DNA from: Sulfurimonas sp.
Lineage (GTDB): Bacteria > Campylobacterota > Campylobacteria > Campylobacterales > Sulfurimonadaceae
NCBI GenBank assembly: GCA_022712775.1
Contig: JAFLJZ010000170.1
Coordinates: 1 to 11,506, forward strand
DNA: 11,506 nucleotides
Reading direction: 5' to 3'
Shown here: piece by piece, positions 4,996-11,506 of the stretch
How positions within the stretch are numbered: the stretch's first letter is position 1
Layout: each line of letters begins with the position of its first letter
Notes under the pieces: model-generated
What the model saw: only the letters and a program-made list of their open reading frames with translations
Database searches by the model: none
What the model was told of the DNA's origin: nothing
Position numbers and translations under genes: made by a program

Positions 4996-5853
4996 ATTAT
5001 ATTAAGCACAAAAACATTACTTGAACAATTTAAATCATTTTATAAAGAGAACAATCCAAAAAATTTCGAAGATGCTATAGAGAAATTTGCCATCTTTGGT
5101 GGAGTAGCTTGGGATAAAATAGATACCTCTAAAGATAGTTTCTCCCTTATAGAAAAACTTGTTCTTCCTGATTATAGATATATACGAAATGACATTAGTG
5201 AGGTTTCTACAGGTATGCCTCTTTATCACTCTATACTCTCTGGCATAGCACAAGGTGATGCACAAACGCATACTACATACAAACGGGCAAATGTTTCTCA
5301 AGATGTAGGTGACAATGCAGTTTTTGAGCTTTGTAAACTTGGAATTATTAAAATTAAAAAATCAAAAAAAGCTTCCATATCAAATAAACTTTACTTCAAT
5401 TCACCATTTTTAAGATTCTGGTTTGCCTTTGTATCTCCTCTTTTTAAAGGAATCAAAGAAGGTGATTATAAGGAGATTAGAGAAAAGTTTGCAAATAATC
5501 AAACTGAGTTTATGAACCTTATTTTTGAACAACTCTCTTTAGAACTTATAAAAAGGTCTTTCACAGATGAATCTTTTGTTGATTTATCTAGTTACTGGGA
5601 TTCTGACATAGAACTAGACATCTATGCTAAAACAAAATCGAAAAAGCTTCTAGTTGGAACGTGTAAATATACAAATGCTAAAGTTAAAAAAAGTGAACTA
5701 ACAAAACTACAAGAAAAGTGTAAAAAAGTGGGGATAGCACCAGATATATTTGTTGTCGTATCTAAGTCTGGATTCTCAAGTGAACTAAAAGCACTTAAAG
5801 GTGAAAATCTCAAACTCTATACGCTAAAGAATTTTAAAAGCTTGGTTGATTAA
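4996..5853 (+). CDS. DUF234 domain protein (PD-(D/E)XK-like), probable non-ATG start
   Basis: The coding frame is open from 4969. The protein-like sequence begins at about 5002 (LSTKTLLEQFKSFY) and includes EKFAIFGGVAWDKI and LPDYRYIRND, all upstream of the first ATG at 5215. There is no ATG, GTG or TTG in frame before that. ATT at 4996, seven bases after AAAGG, is the best start (285 residues); starting at 5215 would give 212 and remove a conserved-looking region. A winged-helix part (THTTYKRANVSQDVG...LGIIKI) is followed by FLRFWFAFVSPLFKGI and a nuclease-like core, DIELDIYAKT then VGTCKY. DUF234 domains usually accompany an AAA ATPase; none is here. In the ECK motif of the nuclease fold, the acidic residue is Thr (TCK), so catalysis is doubtful. 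The stop overlaps the hydrolase start by one base. Confidence 0.7.
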   Translation: MILSTKTLLEQFKSFYKENNPKNFEDAIEKFAIFGGVAWDKIDTSKDSFSLIEKLVLPDYRYIRNDISEVSTGMPLYHSILSGIAQGDAQTHTTYKRANVSQDVGDNAVFELCKLGIIKIKKSKKASISNKLYFNSPFLRFWFAFVSPLFKGIKEGDYKEIREKFANNQTEFMNLIFEQLSLELIKRSFTDESFVDLSSYWDSDIELDIYAKTKSKKLLVGTCKYTNAKVKKSELTKLQEKCKKVGIAPDIFVVVSKSGFSSELKALKGENLKLYTLKNFKSLVD

Positions 5854-6395
5854 TGTCTAAAAAAATACTACTTCTTCATGGCTGGGGAGGAAGTGACTTT
5901 CCACATTGGCAATCTTGGCTAGCAAGTGAATTAGTTAAAGAGTATGGAAAAGTTAGTTTTTTACGATTCTCTGATTTTGATTTTCCTGATTTGGAGTTAT
6001 GGAAAAAGGAATTAATAGCAGAGTTAGATAACTTTCAACCAGATATAGTTATTTGTCACTCATTAGCTAACACTTTATGGTTTAATATATCCCAAGAATT
6101 ACAAACTCAAAATATTGAAAAATTATTTTTAGTCGCACCTCCGAGTTTTTCGTGCGCTGTTGAAGAAATTAAAAGTTTTTTTCCTATGTCACTTCCTACA
6201 AAAACAAATGCAAAAGAAACACTTTTAATCGGCTCAACGAATGATCCTTATATGACTATAGATGAATTAAAGCTTCTTCAAAAGTCACTAGACATACCTC
6301 TAAAGATTATAGATAATGCTGGGCATATAAATACAGACAGTGGATATGGTAAGTGGCCTTGGATTTTAGAAGAAATTAAAAAGAGTTACGCGTAA
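5853..6395 (+). CDS. RBBP9/YdeN-like alpha/beta serine hydrolase
   Basis: This is a small 180-residue cytosolic hydrolase of the RBBP9/YdeN type, the usual length for that family. It opens ILLLHGWGGSDFPHWQSWL (5-23), the oxyanion region and the typical 'HW..WL'. The nucleophile elbow is CHSLA with Ser70, where Gly is more usual in the first place. The acid is Asp131 in STNDPYM and the base is His158 in NAGHINTDSGYGKWP, a classic ending for the family. The substrate is unknown; short acyl esters are the usual in vitro substrates. Its ATG overlaps the DUF234 stop (TAATG), so the two are translationally coupled. Its 3' end overlaps the convergent small gene by 10 bases. Confidence 0.85.
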   Translation: MSKKILLLHGWGGSDFPHWQSWLASELVKEYGKVSFLRFSDFDFPDLELWKKELIAELDNFQPDIVICHSLANTLWFNISQELQTQNIEKLFLVAPPSFSCAVEEIKSFFPMSLPTKTNAKETLLIGSTNDPYMTIDELKLLQKSLDIPLKIIDNAGHINTDSGYGKWPWILEEIKKSYA

Positions 6396-6604
6396 ATATC
6401 TAAAAGACGATTTTCATTCACCGTTGGAGTTATTTGTATTGCCGATGAAGTATCTGCTGTGAGAATTTCTCCTGCAGTTTTAGCTTGTACTGATGTCTGC
6501 TGAGGAGCACTCGTAGTTTCTTCTTTCACTGAGCTTGGGTCAAGTTTACCTATTTGAACTTGATTCGCTGATGGTGATTGAAATGTATATTGCGCTACGT
6601 TCAT
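6386..6604 (-). CDS. Small disordered protein of unknown function (72 aa)
   Basis: Not recognised. It has 72 residues, begins MNVAQYTFQSPSANQVQIG and ends RLLDIYA. It is rich in Ser, Thr, Gln and Ala, with no cysteine, membrane segment or signal peptide, so it is probably cytosolic and largely disordered. It is a real gene: a full TAAGGAGG lies five bases before the ATG. That site includes the stop of the 158-aa gene 10 bases upstream, so the two are coupled. The ends (TYTFQSPS-like start, LLDIYA tail) look more constrained than the middle. I faintly recall similar hypothetical proteins in Sulfurimonas but know no function. Its tail overlaps the convergent hydrolase gene by 10 bases. Confidence 0.7.
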   Translation of the reverse strand: MNVAQYTFQSPSANQVQIGKLDPSSVKEETTSAPQQTSVQAKTAGEILTADTSSAIQITPTVNENRLLDIYA

Positions 6605-6614
6605 AACATCCTCC

Positions 6615-7091
6615 TTAGCCTGCTAAACCTCTAGATAGATTTGATACTGGTGCATTTTGATTCTGTTGGTATGTTGCAAATGCTTCAACAGCTTTGTTTT
6701 GTTTTTGAACATCACGGAGAGATTCTATAATACTTGCTGTATTATTTTCAATCGGATTATCTTTTCCTTGGGTTGCTACAGCCAAATATATTTCCACTTG
6801 AGATTTTTTTGATTGCGCTGCTAAAACATTAGTAGCTGTTTCTCTTTGTGAATCTTTATTTGCTTGAACTTCAGCTGACAATTCTGTAGTTTTATCGTCT
6901 TTAGCATTATTAATATTTGTTTTACCCTGCGCTGTAACAGCTATTTCTCCATCATTATTTCGATGTAGGTTTCCTTGACTTGCCTCAGACACTTCTTTAT
7001 TAGAATATGTAGGGTCTTGTTGTGGTTTAGCATTTTGTTGCTGTACCTGATTTTGTAACTGGATATTATTTGTATTACTTGAAACTTCCAT
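6615..7091 (-). CDS. Disordered Gln/Asn-rich protein of unknown function (158 aa)
   Basis: Not recognised. It is a 158-residue hydrophilic protein with a Gln/Asn-rich start (SNTNNIQLQNQVQQQN). A charged middle follows, and one helical C-terminal block at about 123-145 (IIESLRDVQKQNKAVEAFATYQ) looks like the only folded part. There is no cysteine, signal peptide or membrane span. AGGAG eight bases upstream supports the start, and a good promoter lies at 7127-7155. It is the first gene of a two-gene unit with the 72-aa protein, which has the same compositional style. The style recalls accessory or flagellar-associated small proteins, but nothing in the window ties it to motility, so no function is proposed. 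Confidence 0.7.
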   Translation of the reverse strand: MEVSSNTNNIQLQNQVQQQNAKPQQDPTYSNKEVSEASQGNLHRNNDGEIAVTAQGKTNINNAKDDKTTELSAEVQANKDSQRETATNVLAAQSKKSQVEIYLAVATQGKDNPIENNTASIIESLRDVQKQNKAVEAFATYQQNQNAPVSNLSRGLAG

Positions 7092-7126
7092 AATATTTTC
7101 TCCTTATTTAGAGACTATCTGTTACT

Positions 7127-7155
7127 ATTATACCCATATTTATGTTTTTAGTAAA
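7127..7155 (-). promoter_or_regulatory. Sigma-70 promoter of the two disordered-protein genes
   Basis: In the gene's direction: TTTACT (7155-7150), 17 bases, TATAAT (7132-7127). The perfect -10 and correct spacing place the transcript start near 7120, about 30 bases before the ATG at 7091. No sigma-54 or sigma-28 motif was seen. Confidence 0.55.
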
Positions 7156-7270
7156 GGTGCACCGAATTTAAATCTCGCAATTTTAGTGTTCTTTTTAAAT
7201 AAATTTCTTGCAAAAGTTAGCTTTTATACTTGTGAACTCGCTGATTCATAAGAAGTCTATTATATAAAAA

Positions 7271-7300
7271 TATAATTGTTAATAAATTTTATGTCATAAT
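7271..7300 (+). promoter_or_regulatory. Candidate -10 elements before the diguanylate cyclase
   Basis: The divergent intergenic space 7092-7345 holds the disordered-gene promoter and, on this strand, TATAAT at 7271-7276 and CATAAT at 7295-7300, with no clear -35. Either would start transcription 40-70 bases before the ATG at 7346. I see no hairpin or operator between 7156 and 7270. Confidence 0.3.
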
Positions 7301-7345
7301 TCTGTCACTCTCGCTTTACGTGTTTAGTTAGGTATAAGGAAAAAC

Positions 7346-8674
7346 ATGGTAACTAATACAAAGTATACTCTTCATAATACCCACTGTAATCATATAGAAA
7401 AGATTCTTATTATTGAAGATTCTATACTTCTTCTCACAGCCATTAAAGATAAACTTGACGAAGAATTTAATGGCGATTGTGATGTTGCTACAAATGAAAA
7501 AGAAGCAATAAAACTTCTTGAAAAGAACTCCTATGATTTACTTATAGCAGATATTTACCTCCCTGATAGTACTGGAAACTTTATAGGTTATCTTATACGT
7601 AAAAAACATCGAATTATTATTATAACTGCCTCAGACGACGATGAAAAACGTGCAAAACTTGTTTCACTACCAATTGTCGATTATCTTTATAAAACAGATG
7701 AAAAAAGTATATTAGATTACCTTGTACGTTCTATAAAAAGATTACGTAAAAATGAAAACTCCACCGTACTTGTTTGTGATGATTCACAGCTATCGCGACT
7801 ACAGATTCGCCAACTTATAATGCAACAAAATCTTCCTTATATCGATGCTAAAGATGGACAAGAAGCATATGAATGTATTTTAAAAGAAAAAATAACAATT
7901 GATTTACTTATCACTGATGCTCATATGCCAAAGATGAATGGAGTTGACCTAATTCGTCATATTAGACACCAATACACCACAAACGAACTTCCAATTTTAG
8001 CACTCTCTGGTTCCCAAAAAGTTTCCTTAGTGGCACAACTTTTAAAAACTGGGGCAAATGACTATATTGGAAAACCTATTAACAACGAAGAATTTTTAAC
8101 ACGCCTAAATATATCTTTAGACCAATCACGACTATATGAAGAAAACAAAAAACTTATTAACGAACTAAAAACAATGGCAAGCACTGATTATTTGACTAAA
8201 CTTTATAATAGAAGCTACTTCTATACTGCTGTTGAAGTAACAAAAACACAAGCAAAACGTCATAAGCAAGCCTATGGTATTCTCTTACTCGATATTGACC
8301 ACTTTAAAGAGGTGAATGACACATATGGACATGATGCAGGTGACTTTGCCCTTAAAACATTATCTGCAATTTTACTCGACACTGCGAGAGAATCAGACAT
8401 AGTATGCAGGTGGGGTGGCGAAGAGTTTCTTATACTCGTTCCAAATACAAATCTAAAAGAAATAACTGATTTTGCTAATAGAGTAAGAAAAATAATTGAA
8501 GCATCACCTATTAAATCTGAGATTAGTGACATAAACTTTTCCTTTACTGTTTCTATAGGTGTTGCTATTTCAGATACTCATAACGTACTTGATGAAGAAA
8601 ATATTATTTATCAAGCTGATAACAGACTCTATAAAGCAAAAGGCTCTGGTCGAAATTGTGTAGTTTATCAATGA
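7346..8674 (+). CDS. Response regulator diguanylate cyclase (REC-REC-GGDEF)
   Basis: This is a 442-residue soluble protein making cyclic di-GMP from two GTP. REC1 (about 18-133) has Glu24/Asp25, phospho-Asp69 and Lys116, although the usual Thr-Ala/Lys-Pro surroundings are looser (KTD in place of KP). REC2 (about 139-258) is canonical: Asp145/Asp146, Asp191, Ser221 and Lys243-Pro244. A short coiled-coil linker (259-278) leads to GGDEF (about 279-440), with MASTDYLTKLYNR at the entry and the active signature GGEEF at 357-361. RESD at 348-351, five residues before the signature, is an intact inhibitory I-site, so product feedback is expected. AAGGA before the ATG supports the start. No kinase is adjacent, so the phosphodonor is unknown. 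The domain order resembles PleD. Confidence 0.92.
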   Translation: MVTNTKYTLHNTHCNHIEKILIIEDSILLLTAIKDKLDEEFNGDCDVATNEKEAIKLLEKNSYDLLIADIYLPDSTGNFIGYLIRKKHRIIIITASDDDEKRAKLVSLPIVDYLYKTDEKSILDYLVRSIKRLRKNENSTVLVCDDSQLSRLQIRQLIMQQNLPYIDAKDGQEAYECILKEKITIDLLITDAHMPKMNGVDLIRHIRHQYTTNELPILALSGSQKVSLVAQLLKTGANDYIGKPINNEEFLTRLNISLDQSRLYEENKKLINELKTMASTDYLTKLYNRSYFYTAVEVTKTQAKRHKQAYGILLLDIDHFKEVNDTYGHDAGDFALKTLSAILLDTARESDIVCRWGGEEFLILVPNTNLKEITDFANRVRKIIEASPIKSEISDINFSFTVSIGVAISDTHNVLDEENIIYQADNRLYKAKGSGRNCVVYQ

Positions 8675-8688
8675 TTCTAAGAACTTGA

Positions 8689-8694
8689 TATAAT
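8689..8694 (+). promoter_or_regulatory. -10 element before the ABC-F gene
   Basis: A perfect TATAAT lies in the 45-base gap between the cyclase stop and the ABC-F ATG. The ten bases GATATAATTC (8687-8696) are identical to those around the -10 of the candidate small RNA (3001-3010). No good -35 is seen. It suggests that the ABC-F gene starts its own transcript. Confidence 0.45.
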
Positions 8695-8719
8695 TCGTTA
8701 ATACAATTAAAAGAGCCCC

Positions 8720-10552
8720 ATGATTCAATTAACAAATATTTCAAAAAACTTTTCCTCACAAGAACTTTTTAATAAGCTAAGCTTTAAACTCAATTCCGGT
8801 AATAGAATCGGTCTTGTTGGCCGTAATGGTAGTGGTAAATCTACGCTCTTTAAAATGATTCTAAATGAAGAAAGCCCTGATTCTGGTGACATAATTATTC
8901 CAAAGAACTATAAAATCGGAACACTTAAACAACATCTTACCTTTAGTGAACCTACACTTCGAGAAGAAGCGGCACTTGCACTTACAGAGGAGATGAAGTA
9001 CGATACTTATAGAGTTGAGAAAATTCTTTTTGGTTTAGGTTTTGTGCATGAAGACTTAGACAAAGACCCTCTCTCATTTTCAGGTGGGTATCAAATACGG
9101 ATTAATCTAGCAAAGCTCCTTGTAACAGAGCCTAATTTACTTCTTTTAGATGAGCCTACCAATTACCTCGATATTGTCTCACTTCGTTGGTTAAAAGCTT
9201 TTTTACGTTCATTTGAGGGCGAAGTTATTCTCATTACACACGATAGAAACTTTATGGATGCTGTAACAACACATACAATGGGAATCGTGAGAAAAAAACT
9301 TGAACTTATTGCTGGTGATACACATAAATTTTATGCACAACTCAGTGCAAATGATGAATTACACGTAAAACAAAAAGTAGCCCAAGACAAAAAAGTTAAA
9401 GAACTTGAAGAATTTATCGCAAAAAACAAAGCACGTGCTTCAACAGCTTCACTTGCACAGTCAAAGGTAAAACAATTAGAAAAAATGGATTTACTTGAAG
9501 ACTTAGGTTTTGATAATACACTTGAATTTGCATTTAACTTTAAAGATACCCCTGCAAAAGTTTTACTTGATGTAAAGGACTTAAGCTTTGGATACACACC
9601 TGAAAATATTTTATTTAAAAATATCTCTTTCAGCCTAAAAAAAGGTGAATGCCTTGGAATCATAGGAAAAAATGGAAAAGGAAAATCAACACTTTTAAAT
9701 ACCATTGCTAAAGAGTTAAAGCAATTAAGTGGCGAGATAGATTACCATGGAACAACTTCATTTGCTCACTTTGGGCAAACAAATATAGCACACTTAAGTG
9801 ATAAAAATACTGTAATGGATGAAATATATGTAGGAAATTCTAAACTGAGTGAAGCACAGGTTAGAAGTATTTGTGGGGGCATGATGTTTAGTGGAGATTC
9901 TGCTAAGAAGAAAATTTCTTTACTCTCTGGTGGTGAAAAAAGCCGTGTTATGCTTGGTCAAATCATTGCTCGAAATGTAAATGTTCTCTTTCTTGATGAA
10001 CCTACGAACCATCTCGATATGGATTCCATTGAAGCACTTACTAAAGCTATTCAAAACTTTGAAGGTTCTGTAATCATTGTAACACACTCCGAAGAGTTAC
10101 TTCGTCGTGTCTGTGATAGACTTATCATCTTTGCTAAAGACGGTGCTGAGTATTTTGATGGTGGCTACGATGACTTTCTAAGTAAAATTGGCTGGGAAGA
10201 GGAAGTGCTGGAGGAAAAGGTAAAAACTACGCCAAAATCAAACAACAAAGAAAACAAAAAACTCAAAGCTGAACTTGTACGAGAGCGAAATAAATTAGCT
10301 TCACCTCTAAAAAAGAAGGTTGAGAAATTCGAATCTCAAATTATGGAACTTGAAGAGCTTCTAGAATCACATCATAAAGAGCTTATAGAAGTTTCAAATT
10401 CTGGAGACAGTAGTAAACTTATGGAACTTTCAAAACTTGTCTCACAAGAAGAAAAAGAAGTAGAAAACCTCTTTGAAGCTTTTGAAGAATCACAAATAAA
10501 GCTGGATGAACTAAATGAAAGCTATGAAGATAAAATAAAGGAAGTATCATAA
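8720..10552 (+). CDS. ABC-F family ATPase (ribosome-associated type)
   Basis: This is a 610-residue soluble protein with two ABC ATPase domains and no membrane part, which is the ABC-F plan. Domain 1 has Walker A GRNGSGKS (34-41), signature FSGGY (120-124), Walker B LLLLDE with Asp144/Glu145 and the switch His174. A charged linker (about 205-265) corresponds to the P-site tRNA interaction motif. Domain 2 has Walker A GKNGKGKS (316-323), signature LSGGE (402-406), Walker B VLFLDE with Glu427 and switch His456. The C-terminal ~110 residues are a Lys/Glu-rich coiled coil, as in Uup/YheS-like members. ABC-F proteins act on stalled or starting ribosomes; the exact subfamily cannot be fixed by eye. 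Both catalytic glutamates are intact. A mini-ORF begins in its stop codon and leads into the GNAT gene. Confidence 0.92.
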   Translation: MIQLTNISKNFSSQELFNKLSFKLNSGNRIGLVGRNGSGKSTLFKMILNEESPDSGDIIIPKNYKIGTLKQHLTFSEPTLREEAALALTEEMKYDTYRVEKILFGLGFVHEDLDKDPLSFSGGYQIRINLAKLLVTEPNLLLLDEPTNYLDIVSLRWLKAFLRSFEGEVILITHDRNFMDAVTTHTMGIVRKKLELIAGDTHKFYAQLSANDELHVKQKVAQDKKVKELEEFIAKNKARASTASLAQSKVKQLEKMDLLEDLGFDNTLEFAFNFKDTPAKVLLDVKDLSFGYTPENILFKNISFSLKKGECLGIIGKNGKGKSTLLNTIAKELKQLSGEIDYHGTTSFAHFGQTNIAHLSDKNTVMDEIYVGNSKLSEAQVRSICGGMMFSGDSAKKKISLLSGGEKSRVMLGQIIARNVNVLFLDEPTNHLDMDSIEALTKAIQNFEGSVIIVTHSEELLRRVCDRLIIFAKDGAEYFDGGYDDFLSKIGWEEEVLEEKVKTTPKSNNKENKKLKAELVRERNKLASPLKKKVEKFESQIMELEELLESHHKELIEVSNSGDSSKLMELSKLVSQEEKEVENLFEAFEESQIKLDELNESYEDKIKEVS

Positions 10553-10572
10553 TGAGAGCACCTCATGAGTAA
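10552..10572 (+). CDS. Six-codon mini-ORF coupling ABC-F to the GNAT gene
   Basis: ATG at 10552 overlaps the ABC-F stop (TAATG), seven bases after AAGGAAG. It encodes MRAPHE and stops at TAA 10570-10572, which overlaps the first codons of the GNAT gene (ATGAGTAA). The best ribosome site in the junction therefore serves the mini-ORF, and the GNAT start at 10565 has only a weak GAGAG. It may be a coupling device or chance. Confidence 0.25.
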   Translation: MRAPHE

Positions 10573-11041
10573 AGACTTATATTTTTTACGCTCATCTGAG
10601 CAAAAAATAGTTGAAAATTTAACAAAAATTGCACACCCTCAAAGTTCTCAAAACCTAGAGACATATTCAAAATTTTATGGCTTAACTACAAAAGATTTAG
10701 GACTTTATGCGCTTATAGATAATGTTGTGGCAGGTGCTATCTGGACGAGAGAACTTAATAATAACTCGCAAATACCCGTACTTAGTGTAGCAGTTTTAGC
10801 AGAGTTTAAAGGTCAAGGTATTGGCTCTTTTATGATGGAGCAGTTTTTACTAGAAGTGGCAACTGTATATGAGCAAATCACTATAGATATAAGTCATAAA
10901 CCTAAGGCAATAAAATTTTATGAAAAATTTGGGTTTGTGCAAGACAAAGATGCTAAAGAATTTATACTGATAAAAAAATTAGAAAGAAAAGAGATTGTAC
11001 GACCAAGTGATGGGTATGACCCTACGCGATGGATGGATTAA
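10565..11041 (+). CDS. GNAT family N-acetyltransferase
   Basis: This 158-residue single-domain cytosolic acetyltransferase transfers acetyl from acetyl-CoA to an unknown amine. Strand beta4 (PVLSVAVLAEF, 71-81) leads to the acetyl-CoA loop KGQGIGSFMMEQFL at 82-95 (Q/RxxGxG/A). The HKPKAIKFYEKFGF segment (111-124) is the usual end of the fold with its Tyr. The extra tail, ending SDGYDPTRWMD, is charged and probably flexible. It starts 13 bases after the ABC-F stop and shares its transcript. Its stop (11039-11041) interlocks with the stop of the convergent GGDEF gene (11040-11038), so the two genes share 4 bases. Confidence 0.85.
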   Translation: MSKDLYFLRSSEQKIVENLTKIAHPQSSQNLETYSKFYGLTTKDLGLYALIDNVVAGAIWTRELNNNSQIPVLSVAVLAEFKGQGIGSFMMEQFLLEVATVYEQITIDISHKPKAIKFYEKFGFVQDKDAKEFILIKKLERKEIVRPSDGYDPTRWMD

Positions 11042-11488
11042 ATATAGTTTCTGTTATAACCTGATTCTGAGTAAACAAAAGTATATTTATCATAAAAGAC
11101 AAAAGTATTTTTACCCTTGTCTTTTGCCTGATACATAGCATCATCAGCTTGTTTCAATAAATTCTCTGAACTTTCATCACCACCACTATAAATACTTATA
11201 CCTATACTCGCAGAAAGCATAAGAGAATTTCCATCAATACTTAAAGGTTTCTCAAAAATTGCAATAAACTTTTTCGCTAATATTTCAATATCACTTACAC
11301 TTTTAAAATCTTTCATAATAATAGTAAATTCATCTCCACCTAAACGAGACAAGACATCATTACTTCGCATTTTCGATTTAAATAGTTTACATACTTCTTT
11401 TAAAACCTTATCGCCTATGTTATGTCCATAAGTATCATTTATCTCTTTAAAGTGGTCTAAGTCAATAAAAAATAAGGCTAAACTTGTT
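11038..11488 (-). CDS. GGDEF domain protein, C-terminal part (5' end missing at contig edge)
   Basis: Only the C-terminal 149 codons are present; reading from the right edge it begins SLALFFIDLDHFKEINDTYGH, the GTP/metal-binding part of a GGDEF domain. Then come VLSRLGGDEFTIIM with the canonical GGDEF signature, ASIGISIY and QADDAMYQAKDKGKNTF. The ATG at 11370 is internal to the domain, not the start. The I-site position five residues before GGDEF (RSND, residues RxxD) is present, so feedback inhibition is likely. Sensor or N-terminal domains lie beyond the contig. The final 18 bases of the window are sequencing adapter, so the frame there is artificial. This is the second diguanylate cyclase-type gene in the window; it is not paralogous by position. 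Confidence 0.85.
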
Positions 11489-11506
11489 AGATCGGAAGAG
11501 CGTCGT
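11489..11506. other. Illumina adapter remnant at contig end
   Basis: AGATCGGAAGAGCGTCGT, the last 18 bases, is identical to the start of the TruSeq-type adapter read-through sequence. It is not genomic. The preceding bases continue the GGDEF frame normally, and the adapter interrupts it in the middle of the domain. Confidence 0.95.

Noticed and set aside
4496..5301. Minus-strand frames opposite the kinase and DUF234 genes
   Set aside because: They overlap well-supported genes and show no motifs or ribosome sites.
9331..9705. Minus-strand open frame of 124 codons inside the ABC-F gene
   Set aside because: It lies opposite clear ABC motifs (Walker A of domain 2) and has no family resemblance.
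8720..10552. Antibiotic-resistance ABC-F
   Set aside because: Length, the short linker and the C-terminal coiled coil fit housekeeping Uup/YheS-like members; no resistance subfamily can be assigned by eye.
1..11506. Mobile element, prophage or defence island
   Set aside because: No transposase, integrase, terminal inverted repeats, tRNA or phage genes were seen. The DUF234 protein alone is not evidence of defence.

Overview
The window looks like a contig from a Campylobacterota chromosome (epsilonproteobacteria, Sulfurimonas/Sulfurovum-like). It is AT-rich, genes are tightly packed, and promoters are mostly recognisable by a TATAAT-type -10 alone. The gene complement also fits: an HvfX-type DoxX protein, a short DUF234 protein and an REC-REC-GGDEF protein. 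The assignment rests on remembered family resemblance, not a search. There are no tRNA, rRNA, CRISPR or insertion sequences. The last 18 bases (11489-11506) match an Illumina adapter, so real sequence ends at about 11488.

Left part (1-2410). On the minus strand, a DoxX/HvfX-like membrane protein is followed 3 bases later by the start of an FMN-binding glutamate-synthase-like protein that runs off the left edge. Divergently, a secreted metallo-beta-lactamase-fold hydrolase and a GNAT protein form a two-gene operon.

Centre (2411-4961), the most interesting part. A minus-strand gene encodes a secreted protein with 17 cysteines, combining KCGAGKCG motifs (as in HvfA-type metal-binding RiPP precursors) with a metallothionein-like CxC core. 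Facing away from it are a probable small RNA (TTGACA-17-TATAAT promoter, short body, hairpin with a C-rich loop) and an OmpR-type response regulator/histidine kinase pair. A direct repeat, TACACA-N5-TACACACT with an 11-bp period, lies upstream of the DoxX gene, the cysteine-rich gene (distal half degenerate) and the response regulator itself. At the first two genes it sits at exactly the same distance from the -10. The suggested model is that this two-component system controls a small envelope metal-handling regulon of cysteine-rich protein plus DoxX partner. The modifying enzymes expected for an HvfA-type peptide (MNIO/DUF692 and its partner) are not in the window.

Right part (4962-11488). 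A DUF234 protein apparently lacks an ATG/GTG/TTG start and overlaps an RBBP9/YdeN-like serine hydrolase. Two disordered proteins of unknown role lie on the minus strand. Then come a diguanylate cyclase response regulator with an intact active site and I-site, an ABC-F ATPase, a GNAT acetyltransferase and, convergent with it, a 5'-truncated second GGDEF gene. Two six-codon mini-ORFs overlap the starts of downstream genes (response regulator and second GNAT), which suggests translational coupling.
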